A stretch of DNA of 64,000 nucleotides from Amorphophallus konjac (GCA_022559845.1 CM040123.1:314569933-314633932), one strand, 5' to 3'; numbered from the stretch's first letter, positions 51,920 through 63,504 are shown. Numbers and translations: made by a program. The notes: generated by a model from the letters alone, not told the origin.

Positions 51920-54428
51920 TTTATACAGTTTCACTTAATTGGGGGTTTAGAGTGTAAAATAGGGTTAAAAATAAAAAAAAATATTATAATCATTTTTTAA
52001 CCGTCTCGATCTCCCCTCTCTCTCTCTCATTATTCTCTCTTTCCTCCCCTCTTTTCACCCGAAGGGGTGCGAACCCGCGGGCGAACCCGCGACACCGCAG
52101 GCGGCCGCGCGAAGACGGCCAGCCCCCCACTCCTCCTTCTGTCTTCGCGGCGCTCGGCAGAGGACGGCGGCGGCGACCCAAGGTCGGCGGCTGCGGCGCG
52201 GTGACCCCCCTCCTTCACCCGCGGCACTGCGAATGGTGCGACCCCTCCTCTTCCCGTTTCCCTCTTCGCGGCGGTGGCGACCCGAGGTTGCGGTAGAGGA
52301 CTCAGGCGGCCTCGCCGGGGAGCTGCGGAGGTGGAGACTGCGGTGGAACCCTCAACGAAGCCAGACCCCGGCACGGAGGCACGGTTCCACGGTGACATCG
52401 GCGGCTCTCTCCCTCCCTTTCTCACGGCGGGATCGGCTTCCTCGGCTTAGATCCGGGGGGGGGGGGACGGCCTTCTAGCCTCATTTGGAGCGACGAGGAA
52501 CGCCGTGGCATCAACCCGGGACGATCCGTGAAGTGGAAAGACGGCTGGGAAAGGCGGACCGCGGCGCGTCCCTCGGCTTGCATGCGATCAGAAAGAAACT
52601 TTCGGCATGATTGAGGTAGGGGGATCGATGTCCTAGCTCATTAGATCATTTCTAAACAACATGCCCATCGTCTTTATGTATTCAAAGCATGCCCATCGTC
52701 TTTATGTTTAAAAAGCATGGCCATCGTCTTTATGTTTTTGGAGCATGTCCATCGTTGCTGAGTTCATAGACGATAAATTGTTGTATATTATGATGGTGGA
52801 ATGGCAGGTAACATGTTAAATATTATAATTCCCGTCGATTTAAGTCGACCGGGAAGAGATCCAGTTATGATTCCCATGGATCCGGTTCTCCAGTAAGAAC
52901 CACGTTTAATTTATTTTAAATTTTATAGCGGTCCGCCATAAACTGTTTGTTGACCCAAGCGGATGACGATTAGACCGCGTAAAAAATTTAAATTTGAATG
53001 GCGGTAGAAATTTCACGGCTAGTCCGTTTAGCAACACGTAGCGGTTCGTCGTTCGTCCGCCTAAGGCTATAAGGGCTCTAATTTAACCGCTTGTTCTGCG
53101 AATTATGCGTGTTTGTTTAATTATGCACTTAATATTGCATCATCGTCATGTGTAAGTTATTTTATAGATTGGGGCAGTTTTCATTCAACCTCCATTTCTC
53201 GCAGCATTTTAATTCAATCAAGTTTAATTAATTATGCGTTCTGCACTGCAAAATTGCTATTTTAGCATATTCAACTATTTATGCATTAAACTATTGAATA
53301 ATGGCCATCTTAGCATATTCAGTTAATTATGCCTTGAATCTTGCATATTTGCCATGCTTAATTGTTATCATAAATTATGGCATGTTTTTAGATCCCAATA
53401 GAATTAGATTCTCTTTCCTAGTGATGGAACCACCAGTCGTAGCCCGACGACTTTTAGTGTTGATCCCACCCGGGAGAGGTGGCGGGGTATCCCAGTTTAC
53501 GGTTTTTAAGCTAGTTTCCGTGGGCCCCTGCTTTACAGGAGCGTCCTACTGGGGGGGAAAACTAGCTAGAAGCCTGGCTCTAGGCACGAGCTAGTGTGTG
53601 CACACGTGGTCAGAGGCTTGGATTGACACTCACGAGTGTTACTCTGACTAGTTACTTGCTTCTGGTACTGTTACGCATCTCGCTTGTCATGATCAGACTT
53701 GCGTAGATGCTTGAGACGCAGTGTAAGCCGTCAGTGGAAGCATCTAGTTTCTTCTTCTGGTGGATCTCCTCTCCTTCTCACTCTTGTCACTGGGAAGTGA
53801 TTGAGTTGTTATTCTATTGGTAGATTTCGAGTACTCGCATTTGAATTACAATTGGCATATTAGTTAGCTGTTTTATAAACTACTTAGTTAGTTTTATAGC
53901 TTTATTAAATTGTCATTTATTTACACCAATGCATGCTTTACTGCTTTCCTTTAATTAGTTGCGAGTTAGGGATCCTTGTGAACCCTGCTGAGTCTCTGTT
54001 GTGAGACTCACCCCTTCCTTTTCCAGGTGAGGTGGAGCAACCGGCTGCAGGATTCTCTCGTGCTTTTGGCGAAAAGTCTTAGAGCCAGCAGTGGTCTGTC
54101 AGTGGTCGGTTAGTAGTCAGTCTGTCTTTTTGTCCGTTTGGCCAGGGTATGTCCCGTGTAGTTCTTTATTTTGACCATTGTACAGTGTGGGACTTGTGAT
54201 ATATAAATCTGGACTTCTTGTATAACTTTATCACTCTGATATATATAAATTGCTTCCGTTTAAAGTTCAAATGAATGCTTTAATGAATATTACGTGTGTA
54301 ATTTCTATTCGTTATGCATCCCCTCGACAAACCCTTACGGGGCCTCATCAGCCTCTTGGGTGGCTTCCCCGAGTTCTTGGTATCGGTAAATCGATGATAT
54401 CGGTATCCGGATCTCCTGGGTCGTCACA
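51920..54428 (+). repeat. Element G LTR3, remaining 2509 bp
   Basis: Continues LTR3 after B2 with the same CT-rich, CpG-rich and fourfold-repeat segments as LTR1, ending GGGTCGTCACA. The reassembled LTR3 is 2650 bp. Confidence 0.9.
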
Positions 54429-54433
54429 ATATG
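54429..54433. repeat. Right TSD of element G (ATATG)
   Basis: Identical to 5364-5368. Confidence 0.9.
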
Positions 54434-54578
54434 TATATGCATCGACCTTGTTATGAACACGAACTTATTCTGACTTAAGAAATGACTTTAAAATAACAGT
54501 GTTGCCAAAGTCAAAATGATGACAACCACACTGTTGCCAGCATCAAAACTAAACATCAAATCCAGAGGAGACACAACA
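54434..54578 (-). repeat. Element A 5' LTR, outer 145 bp
   Basis: Starts with a further TGCATCGACCTT motif and ends ACACAACA. On the minus strand it begins TGTTGTG and shares TTTGATGTT and GGCAACA-type words with the start of element C's LTR. Confidence 0.75.
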
Positions 54579-56640
54579 TCCGTCAGTTCTGACAAGTCAC
54601 TTTTATCTCCCAGGTTGTGTTGGAACGATCGGCACGCCGATCAGACCGGTATTTTAGATTTTAGATCCCCCAACCCCTAATTATCTGTATTTTAAATTAA
54701 TTACATTTAGAGAATGCACTTCTGAGCGCCGGGCTCAAACCGGATATCCGATTTGAAATCCGTCAGTTTTGATAAGTCACTTTTATCTCCCAGGTCGTGT
54801 TGGAACGATTGGCATGCCGATCAGATCGATGTTTTAGATTTTAGACCCCCAACCCCTAGTTAACTGTATTTTAAATTAATTGCATTTAGAGAATGCACTT
54901 CTGAGCGTCGGGCTCAATCCGGGTATCCGATTTGAAATCTGTCAGTTCTGACAAGTCACTTTTATCTCCCAAGTCGTGTTGGAATGATCGGCACACCGAT
55001 CAGACCGATATTTTAGATCTCCAAACCCGACTTCTTTAATTTTAAACTAAGTGTATTTAGAAAATGCACTTTTGAGCGCGGGGCCCAAACCGGGTATCCG
55101 ATTTTGATTCCGCTAGTTCTCACAAGTCACTTTTACCTCTTAGGTCGTGTTGGAATGATCAGCATACCGATCAGACCAATATTTGACATTTTGGACAACC
55201 AAACCCCTAGGGATCTGAATTGTTTTAAACAAAAAGTTAGCTTTAAAAATTAACCTTGTTATGAATTGAGTAATTTGAGTGTCGGGCTCAAACCGGGTAT
55301 CCGATTTGAATTCCGTCAACTCTCCCAAGTCACTCTCACCACCCAGATCCCGTTGGAACGATCAAGGAGCCGATCCGGCCAGTATTTGACATTTTGGACC
55401 CCCAAATCCCTAATCATCTAAACTATTTTAAACAAAGTTAGCTTTGAAAATTAACCTAGTTCTGATTTGAGTAATTTGAGTGTCAAATCCAAACTGGGTA
55501 TCCGATTTGGATTCCGTCAACTCTCCCAAGTCACTCTCACCACCCAGATCCCGTTGGAATGATCGGCAAGCCGATCAGGCCAGTATTTGACATTTTGGAC
55601 CCCCAAACCCCTAGTTATCTGAATCGTTTTAAACAAAGTTACATTTTAAAACTAACTTAGTCTTGAATTGAGTAATTTGAGCGCCGGGCTCAAACCGGGT
55701 ATCCAATTTTGATTCTGTCAGCTCTCCCAAGTCACTCTCACCACCCATATCCCGTTGGAATGATCGACGACCCGATCAGGTCAGTGTTTGACATTTTGGA
55801 CCCCAAAACCCCTAGTTATCTGAATTATTTTAAACAAAGTTAGCTTTGAAAACTAACTTTGTTATAAATTGAGTAATTTGAGTGTCGAATCCAAACCGGG
55901 TATCCGATTTGGATTCCTTCAACTCTCCCAAGTCACTCTCATCACCTAGATCCCGTTGGAATGATCGGCGAGCCGATTAGGAGCCCTAGTTATCTGAACT
56001 ATTTTAAACAATGTTAGCTTTGAAAACTAACCTAGTTCTGAATTGAGTAATTTGAGCACTGGGCTCAAACCGTATATCTGATTTAGATTTCGTTAGCTCT
56101 CCCAAGTCACTCTCACCACCCAGATCCCGTTGGAATGATCGACGAGCCGATCATGTCAGTATTTGATATTTTGGACCCCAAACCCCCAGTTATCTGAATT
56201 ATTTTAAAAAAAGTTAGCTTTGAAAACTAACTTAGTTCTGAATTGAGTAATTTGAGTATCAAATCCAAACCGGGGAGCCGATTTGGATTCTGTCAACTCT
56301 CCCAAGTTACTCTCATCACCCAGATCCCGTTGGAATGATCGACGAGCCAAATAGGTCAGTGTTTGACATTTTGGACCCCCAAACCCCTAGTTATCTCAAT
56401 TGTTTTAAATAAAAAGTTAGCTTTGAAAACTAACTTAGTTCTGAATTGAGTAACTTGAGTGTCGAATCCAAACCGGGTATTCGATTTGGATTCCGTTAAC
56501 TCTCTCAAGTCACTCTCATCACCCAAGTCACGTTAGAATTAGCTAATTAGCCGATCAGGCCAGTATTTTACATTTTGGAACACTGAACCCCTAGTTATGT
56601 GAATAGGTTCTTGTTACATTTATTCTAAATTTATGTATAT
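54579..56640. repeat. Tandem array of ~200-bp units, each with a GATCGGC-type palindrome
   Basis: About 11 units marked by AAGTCACT at 54594, 54774, 54953, 55124, 55327, 55528, 55729, 55930, 56104, 56304 and 56507. Spacing is 171-180 bp in the left units and mostly 200-203 bp in the right ones. Each unit has GTTGGAA(C/T)GATCGGC, two to three bases, then GCCGATCAG (best copies have 7-8-bp arms), CATTTTGGACCCCCAAACCCCTAGTTAT, and an AAACCGGGTATCCGATTT block. Element A is inserted in the leftmost unit. It lies 3' of the PttA-like frame, so it may be transposon-internal (intron or 3' region). Confidence 0.85.
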
Positions 56641-56696
56641 TCATTGATTTTAGAATTGAGTACTTCTGCCAAAATAAAAATATAATAAACACTCAC

Positions 56697-57096
56697 CTGA
56701 GGGGGCTGTGCCGTGGTCGTGGATCCATGATGGAGAATTATCACCTGGGAGAGGAGGCCAGTGAGTACCTGCAACATGCGTGCCTCCTAGATAGACATCT
56801 CCGCCCTCATCTGCTGCTACAAATCAGAGATCTCCGATCGGACGATGTCTCTGACGTCGCTGGGAGAAGTACTGGGGCCAGGTTGGGGTGTACTAAAGGC
56901 ACTGGTACTGGTCGGGGCAAGGCCTAAACTCGCACACGATGATATCATCGTGCTAGTGTCCAGGCTTTGCCCAAAACCATATAGCTGGCCTTTCTTCAGT
57001 ACGCCAGTTGCTACCACCCATGCCGCCGGACCCAACTCCGGATGTTGCGTGTCTCCCTCCCCATACTTCTCCGTCACAGCTCTGCTATATGTTTCC
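56697..57096 (-). pseudogene. PttA/En-Spm (CACTA)-like transposon protein, C-terminal exon
   Basis: Minus strand. After a TTTTTAG splice acceptor at about 57097 the frame reads ETYSRAVTEKYGEG...QHPELGPAAW...KKGQLYGFGQSLDTS, the pattern Y......YG....QHP......W......KKGRLYGFG found near the end of plant PttA/En-Spm (Transposase_24) proteins. Then a Ser/Thr/Pro-rich stretch and 'VRDIVRSEISDL*QQMRAEM', which has an in-frame stop. A possible donor, CAG|GTGAGT, lies at about 56695. Two stops make it a relic. Parts farther upstream (57100-57690) may hold earlier exons but I cannot join them reliably. Confidence 0.6.
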
Positions 57097-57691
57097 TAAA
57101 AATTGAATTAAGAAACTTGTCAATTTCATATGAATCAATCATATTTAAATTAAAAGGAGAACTTGTGTATGTAGATAAACTTATCGCTACTGAGCGAGCT
57201 CTCTCACTAACAAATTGATCTGTCCCCTTGATCTGAGACCACCAATGGACCTATATTGCAAGCAATCAAATTGAGCAGCGGACTCACATTAGTGAACACG
57301 ATTGCAAAGCACACACTAGTGCCCGTAGGCGACTTAGCGATGACGGAGAGGGTCCGAGTCGGGACCTTGATAATCCAATGGTTGGCTAGCTTATGGAGGA
57401 CTCCAAATGGGCTAGGGATGCCCAATTCATGGGCGGCCGATATGCCAAGGGCAGGGGTTAAGTGGTCGCTCTCACAACTCGCCCCGCGGTGGTCACTCAA
57501 TTTGATGGCAATTTGAGACCGGACACTCTCTCACCGCCGACGGAGCAACTAAAAGCAATACTAAACTAAGCAATTAAATCTCAGCAATGAAAGGTGTTCA
57601 GGAGCTCACCTGATCAGCGTGAATATGCCAATCCTGGCCGGAGACGATGTCGAGCGGGGAGGCGTGGGCACGCACCCGCGCGCCGCGTCGA
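57097..57691 (-). other. Upstream part of the CACTA-like relic, unresolved
   Basis: Contains a 97-codon minus-strand ORF (57207-57500) that I do not recognise, and an exon-like piece (57610-57691; 'PLDIVSGQDWHIHADQ') with a GTGAGC donor at 57609 and an acceptor TTTTAG near 57550. Joining them gives a stop in one phase, so the gene model is open. Element E abuts at about 57692. Confidence 0.35.
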
Positions 57692-59622
57692 TGTTGCTTC
57701 AAACCTGCGACTTAATAATTACATGAACTACACCCCATGCAACGGGGGGATTTCGGGGTGGGGATTATGAGATTACAACCAATACTACCTCCACACAGGG
57801 AGGGACCTTCATCCGGCCAAGCGGGGTGGGGAAAAATCGAGCTAAACGCAAAGAACGGAAGTCGATGCCGAATCTGCCACCCTCTGCGCTTCTGGACAGA
57901 CACTTGCTTATCTGAAAGCTGTGATCACTCCAGATTTTTGTTGAGTATGAAACCAGTGGGAAATTCTTCGTGATTTGATTAGGATGAAGCCATAATTTTA
58001 CTGATTTCCTTGATCGCCGGCGCTGGTCGGGGCAGAGACACGAACAGGAGCTCAGGTCGCTGGTCCAGACTGTCACAATACTTCAGCAGCTAGAAGACGA
58101 TGGTGCCACGGGCGCTCTGAAGCTCCAATTCAAGCGTAGTTGGTACCGATGGATTCTTTGTCGAGTCCTCTTCGAAACACAAGCAACGGGGACACCAGAT
58201 GATGTCAGAGTGGACCGATAGAACTCGAACAAGGAGGGGAGGTCGGAGCAGACTGACAAGAAACAGAACCAGGCATCAGGAGGAAGAAATCGATAACTCT
58301 TGATTCCGGATGCCAATTAGAGTTTTGCTTCTTGCTCCTGGAATTCAACAGGTCTAGGAAGAAGTTTGTAGAAGAACTCTTGCCTAGATTCGTGCTATAA
58401 TTGCCGTGGAAGAGCTTCCACTCATGTTCTGGTCCTCTGCCTGAGAAGTCTTGCGCAGTCGTAGTAGATCGCCTCCTCCGAACAGCTCCGACCTTGGAAG
58501 CCGGCGGGACCACCACCGTTGGACAGCCGACTTGAAGACGATTCCAGTAATATAAGACTTGTCACCAGGTTCGATGAGGAGACGATGGGACAGTCTCTGC
58601 AACCAACAGCTTCTTTGCTGCCTCCAAATAGTGAACTGCAGGTTGATGATGATGGGGGAAATGGGGTATATGGAAGGGGAGATGGGGTGAATAGGTGTGG
58701 GAGTGACCCCTAGTTGTGAGGGGGTCTAGGAGGGGGTGTTCTAAGGTGTGGGAGAGGGAGAATGGGGTCTGGAATGGGGTGTTTACAGTTGGTGAGAGAG
58801 GAGCTGCGAATTTGGGCTTGGAGGGAGAAGAAGGAAGGTGAGGGGGGCACAAGTGGGTGGAGGGAATGTGAGTTTGAATTTCCCTTAATGTGGGGTGATC
58901 AATGGTGGTCTTGGGGATGGAAAGGGGTGCCTTGGGAAGGTGGAGTGATGTTTGGGGAAGGGAAATGGGTAGTTGGGGGTTGGAGGGTCGAGTGTGGATT
59001 GGTGGAGGGTCTCTTGGGAATAGGGGGAAGTAATGATGGCTTGTGGGAAGTTGTAGAAGATTTAATGGAGATAGGTGGGAGGGTGGAGGTGGTTGGGAGG
59101 GGAAGAGAGAGAGTAGGGGGTGCCCTTCTCTTTAGAGAGAGAGAGAAGAGAGAGAGAAGAGAGAGGAGAGGGGAATCCACCCCTTAGAGCGAGAGAGAGA
59201 GAAGTTTGGAGAATCCACTCCAATAAGACACTAGAACTCACTTGATTTAAATTGATCATAAAAGGTTGTTACATGTGAGAGGAGTGGGGGCCTATTTATA
59301 GACTCCATACTTTTCATATGACCATAGTGACCCTAACAAACTAACTAATGACCAAGCAGTCCAAGGGAGGGGCGCCCCTGGGCCTAGCCCATTAGTTGGG
59401 CCCATTAACCTATCAAACCAACCATATGACAACTAACTTAGGAAAATGACTCACTAACCTAGGTACATGACTCAAATAAAGGGGAAATTACATAGTTTAT
59501 GACTCAAAGAAAATATGAAAATTACATGACTAGACTCAGAAACACATGACTAACACAATGGCGCTTGCCGACGAACAATCAGAGCCCATAAAAATGTGGA
59601 GGGGCAAGGGATGCCCCTATCA
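57692..59622 (-). repeat. Element E 3' LTR (left boundary tentative)
   Basis: Right edge at 59622 well supported; TATA box TCTATAAATAGG (minus) at about 59290-59305; pyrimidine-rich downstream segment (minus, 59200-58650). Length about 1.93 kb if it ends at 57692, comparable with D's 2.1 kb. Confidence 0.5.
59288..59305 (-). promoter_or_regulatory. Putative TATA box, element E LTR
   Basis: Minus strand GAGTCTATAAATAGGCCC, about 320 bp after the LTR start. Confidence 0.6.
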
Positions 59623-59720
59623 TACACCCGGGGTGGGGAAAACTCGACCCCGTCGAGTATGGGTCCATCAGGGAAGTAGTACACCAAAATGCAGCTCCGA
59701 GCGAACCATGATCTCCAAAC

Positions 59721-60635
59721 TCAACCCGCGTCCATAGCCGGGGAATGGCGCTTCAGCTTTTCAAAGTTACTCGGACACACTCTCATGCTGGCGATGAGAT
59801 CTTGCTTGCCTAGTACTGCCGCTGTGTGCTCACATCGGGCTCTCAGGCTAATTTGTGGTGGCACTCCGAGGGTGTCTGTCGCAAGAATAAGTGTAAGCTC
59901 AAGGTACTTACTAGGATCCACCGCGGTGCCCTTAGAGGGTGCCGGATCCGCCACGTGGGAAGTGGGGTGAATCCCAAAACCCATAGGTAAGTCCAACCCA
60001 TAAGCCGGGTTGCCAAAGCCACTCGGAACTTGGCAAGGTCCAAGTCCTCGTGCCCTCAAATTGGAGGTGACCCTAGGGTAGAGCCACTCCAAAGTCATCA
60101 TCGCCAAGTTGCCAACTTGAAATTTCAAGTGGCGCTCACTAGTTTTTGCCCGCTTCTTGTGAATCTCACCGCTTGTTGCTTGATACTTGCTTAGATGCCT
60201 ATGCCATGCACAATGATGCGGTGGGTGTGTGAAAATGTGTTTGGATAAAGGTGGACCAGGACATCCATAGATGGACCTATAATGCCATGATGTCATATGG
60301 ATATTGATGAGCCTTGGTGGGCCAGGGCAATCAAATGTGGCCCTATAATGCATGGACTTCCTAACAAAGGTTGGAGGGCCGGGGCATCCGTAGGTGATTC
60401 GGTCATGCATGGGGGTGACAAATGTCGGGGGACCCGGATATCCAAGAATGTACCTATCATGCTTAAGACTCATGATGAATGAAGGAGGGCCATTATATCT
60501 GAATATAGACCATTCATGCTTCCTACTTGACATGTGAGTGATATGAATAAATAGACCCGACTTTCTATTCATGCCAAGTGGTGGGTTGTGCCAAGACTTA
60601 TTCACTCCTATCCTAGAGATGACCTCCATGTGCAT
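59721..60635 (-). pseudogene. Element E ORF, C-terminal part: GCPGPP repeats fused to an integrase C-terminal relic
   Basis: Minus-strand, 304 open codons, in the same frame as the upstream ORF and separated from it by one TGA (about 60660). Residues about 38-130 hold five imperfect units of 18-22 residues, with cores such as HDRITYGCPGPPTFV, HYRATFDCPGPPRLI and HYRSIYGCPGPPLSK. Residues about 155-235 (60173-59931) resemble the C-terminal domain of Gypsy integrases: 'KFQVGNLAMM', 'LGPCQV' (GPY/F type), 'NPAYGLDLP', 'SHVADPAP'. The rest is unassigned. Element D has two of the repeat units but no integrase part. The junction suggests pol was deleted down to the integrase tail. Confidence 0.6.
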
Positions 60636-60659
60636 GGGTGTGGGGTGGCCCTTGAGCTT

Positions 60660-62034
60660 TCATGTGAAAGGGTCGAAAGGATCTAGGAAGGTGGGCATTA
60701 TGGAGTGGGGCTCTTCCTTGCTTCCTAGGCATATGTTGCCTACGGCGATGGTTCCCTTTGTGTGGCTCGAGTCTTGGAAGAGGTGAACTTGGTCCCACAT
60801 GGTTGGTTGGGGTAGGGAAAGGTGAGTTGTGGGTAAGGTGGGTGGGTCACATGGGTAACTAGGCTCCCATTGGAAGGGATCAAAGGGGACATGGATTGGG
60901 CTTCCTAGAGGAAGAAACTCTATGTCCACATGGTCTACGCACGGTGGGTCATCCTCCCTCAAGGTAATTGGACCAAGGTTGTTAGTGGGCCAGTCGATCA
61001 AGGTACTTGGGATCTTAATGGAAGTGGAGTGGACCATGATGGGTTCTTCATCCATAGGGAGAATGAGAAGGAGGTCACTAGTGTAGCAACCAATGGTGAA
61101 GACCGAGGTGATAGAACCATCACATGGGTGGATGAGACTAAGACTTCTTGGGTGGGCCGTTCCTAAGGTCAATAAGTAAGTCAACTTTAGTTGCCATTCT
61201 AAACCCTTGAGGAGATCATCCCAACCCTCTACCTCGTAGTAGGATTGGATCGTGGTGTGAAAGGAGGGGAGGGCCACAATTTGGGATTGATGTCTCATGG
61301 GTGAGAGGTGTGGGGGTGAACTAAGGATGGTGGGGCCTTGCTTGAGCCATTGGAGTATGTACTCATTCAAGGTGAAGGCGTGTGGCTCTTGAGGATCCGG
61401 ACTAGGAGAGGTAGGTGGAAGTGGAGGTTCTTGGATTTCCTTTATGGTAGGTTGTTGATCGGGACTAGCATCCATTTCCATGTGGATGGGTGTGTAGGTT
61501 TCAACTCCTAATGATAATGGGTTGGGTAGGTCTAATGCGGGGGAATTGGTGATAGCCGGAGCATGGTGCACCCGAGGTGGTGAACAAGCATGGGCTTGGG
61601 TTGGGATTGGTAAGGGAAGTAGTGGAGGTCTAGGTTGTGGTTGGGTTGGGGTAGGAAGAGGAAGATGGGTGGGTTGAGGGGTTTTGGAAAGATTGTTCTT
61701 GGGAGGAGTGTCCTTGTTGGGGAACGATGGAGGGGTAATGGTGGCCGGGGTGGGAGATGTTTCAACCACTAGGGACATGGGAAAATGCTTCCTTGTGGGG
61801 CATTGCCAGGCGATGTGCCCCAATTGGTGGCACCTATAACATTCCGGCTCGCACTTACCCGAGGTTATTTCACTCACTTCTATCTCCATTAGGCTCTTTC
61901 CCTTTTGAGAAGGGGAGAGGTGAGGGGTGGTCAAAGGGGCTTGGGTAATGTGGGTTGTGGAATGGGATTTTGGTTGCATTGTGGGGCATTGGGGAGTTGG
62001 AGTCTTGAGTTGGTCGGGTGGGGATGGTGGGGTT
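60660..62034 (-). pseudogene. Element E ORF, N-terminal part: zinc knuckle, Pro-rich linker and D-like region
   Basis: Minus strand, open from the F junction (62034) to TGA about 60660; 439 codons from ATG 61979, but the frame is open upstream, so F truncates it. A CCHC knuckle CYRCHQLGHIAWQC (61800-61841) of Gypsy gag type ('GHIAxQCPTR') is followed by about 150 residues rich in Pro/Thr/Ser, then 'LQWLKQGPTIL', 'EVEGWDDLLKGLEWQLKLTYLL', 'CDGSITSVFTIGC' and 'LDPFDPFT', blocks shared in order with D. No protease, RT or RNase H. Apart from the knuckle I recognise no family. Confidence 0.65.
62030..62034. repeat. Presumed left TSD of element F (GGGTT)
   Basis: Five bases next to the LTR edge. 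The partner lies outside the window, so this is unconfirmed. Confidence 0.3.
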
Positions 62035-63504
62035 TGATAACATGAAAGTTCGTCGTTTAAAATACGCGTATAACAATTTTAAAACCGAACTCGCACAAAA
62101 TGATCAAAAGAGATTTATATCACAAAATGACACAATGAGATTACAATGAAGTGAAATATCACAAAAGCAATAACACAAGAAAAGCCTAGAGTTTGGAGTT
62201 TGGAGATGGTAGCAGCAATGGTGATGATAGCGCCGTCCTCTCTTGGCCTTGGATCACGAACAACCTTGTGGAAGATGTCGTCTACGCCGGGAGGAAGTCA
62301 CCTTCGTCGTTGAAGCAGTCTTTGGAGGGTGAATAACTTTGAATCCAAGAGGAATTAGGGGATGCCCAAGAAGAAGAAGTTGAAGAGGGGGAAGAGAGGA
62401 AAAATTTAAATGAAGAACTCAGAGAGAAAAGAAGAGAAGAAGGGCTTCAAAATGGAGACATAACCGAAGCTAGCACCTCGGATGAACAGTAAAAACACAG
62501 GACATCACCTTGAAAAAGAGATTATAACGTAAAAACAGTAGAGAATTAGAAGATGGTGTAGAATAAGAAGTTGTAGAACATTTAAAAACAAAGGACTTTC
62601 ATGAAGACAGTAAGAGGAGAAAATTATGAGAAGGGGGAGAAATATGGGAAAGAACAGAGAGAAACATGGGTTTGCAGATGAACAGGATAGCACAGTGAAA
62701 AATACAAAATAGCTTAAAAACTAGAAGGAACTAGAAGATGCTCCAGAAGAAGAAGTTGTAGAGAACTTAATAACAAAGAATTTTTATGAAGAGTGCATGA
62801 ACTGAAAATGAACTTACAAGGGAGAACTCGGAGGCCTAACGTTGGGAGAGAAATTGCCAAAAGAAGAACAACATTCTCCTTCTTGTCATGGGCTATTTAT
62901 AGGAAAAGTTAGGTAGATGGAGGGTGGAGATTGTATCAAAGGAGATGAATGGATGAGATTTAAGTAGAATATGATGCATGGGGAAGAGAAAAAGTAGGTG
63001 AGTACACCCTCCTTGGACTTTGGACAACCCCCTTCCCAAGACTCATCATTCCTCTCCTTTATTTCAAACTTTGAATTCAATTCTCCCTCCAACCGAAATA
63101 TGTGTTTCTTTTACTCAATTTCAAACTTTTAGAATTTCTTTTCCCTCCAATCAAAATATGTACTTTTGACTTGGTCAACATGGTGGTGACAGTTTTGCCC
63201 CCGGCTTCTTTTGTAATTGCCTTCGGTGTCCTACACACACATAATTACACTTTAGTCCATAAAAATTATCACAATGTGCACATAAATCTTTAATGTTCAT
63301 GATTATGCAATGGAGAATTAATGCTCATGGCCCTCAACTTTAATTTATTATTAAATAAGATAATCGAATTAATCAATTTACGTGAAAGCTCCAATTTAAA
63401 TGCGGAGTTGAGGTTAACTATGAAATATGCATAATTGCCTAATTATATGCACATAAAATGGTGTATATACAATGAATTGTCATAAGAAATGGACACTTAT
63501 CACA
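62035..63504 (-). repeat. Element F 3' LTR
   Basis: 1470 bp, minus strand TGTGATAAGTGTCC...CATGTTATCA, preceded by a purine-rich tract AAGTTGGGGGG typical of the 3' end of many plant Gypsy elements. TATA box CCTATAAATAGCCC (minus) at about 62885-62898. It interrupts the element E ORF. Confidence 0.65.

Larger units (their letters stand above)
5369..54428 (+). mobile_element. Element G: gag-only Gypsy (chromovirus-like) element with three LTRs, nest host of B1 and B2
   Basis: Layout is LTR1 (5369-8019), internal copy 1 (8020-9521), LTR2 (9522-12235), internal copy 2 (12236-13426 plus 41591-41905), LTR3 (41906-42046 plus 51920-54428). Outer ends are TGTGAGACC...GTCACA with perfect TSD ATATG. 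Both primer sites are of initiator-Met type. Each internal copy codes only for gag and a protease stub, then reaches the polypurine tract; reverse transcriptase, RNase H and integrase are absent from both. It is therefore a non-autonomous Gypsy element resembling the TR-GAG class. The LTR-internal-LTR-internal-LTR layout implies recombination between copies. Confidence 0.9.
1..54578 (-). mobile_element. Element A: Sirevirus/Maximus-like Copia retrotransposon, 5' part, split by element G
   Basis: Minus-strand Ty1/copia element whose 3' part lies beyond the left edge. Reading leftwards it has a 5' LTR (54578-54434 and 5368-3078), a primer site, a long gag with UBN2-like region, CCHC knuckle and coiled coil, then protease and GAG-pre-integrase. 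A very long gag with coiled coil and long LTRs is typical of the Sirevirus (Maximus/SIRE) lineage. Element G (5369-54428, TSD ATATG) splits the LTR. The LTR edge ...ACACAACA at 54578 matches the start of element C's LTR (TGTTGTG..., both with GATGTT shortly after). The insertion site is a unit of the tandem array to the right. The 3' LTR is out of view, so the outer TSD cannot be confirmed. Confidence 0.85.
57692..62034 (-). mobile_element. Element E: Gypsy-derived non-autonomous element related to D, 3' part
   Basis: Minus strand: gag remnant with zinc knuckle, D-like ORF, integrase C-terminal relic, then 3' LTR from 59622 leftwards. The LTR starts TGATAGGGGCATC after a segment (CATACTCGACGGGG...CCCCACCCCGGGTG) that matches the 3' end of D. 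The left LTR boundary at 57692 (minus strand ...GAAGCAACA) is tentative. The 5' part is cut off by element F at 62035. Confidence 0.65.

Noticed and set aside
57207..57500. 97-codon minus-strand ORF considered as a PttA exon.
   Set aside because: It has no clear match to the family pattern and the flanking splice sites do not give a continuous frame, so it is described only as unresolved.
58762..59187. 141-codon Gly/Trp/Glu-rich plus-strand ORF and its minus-strand Pro/Ser-rich partner in E's LTR.
   Set aside because: A purine/pyrimidine-biased stretch of LTR leader; low-complexity translation, no start context or homology.
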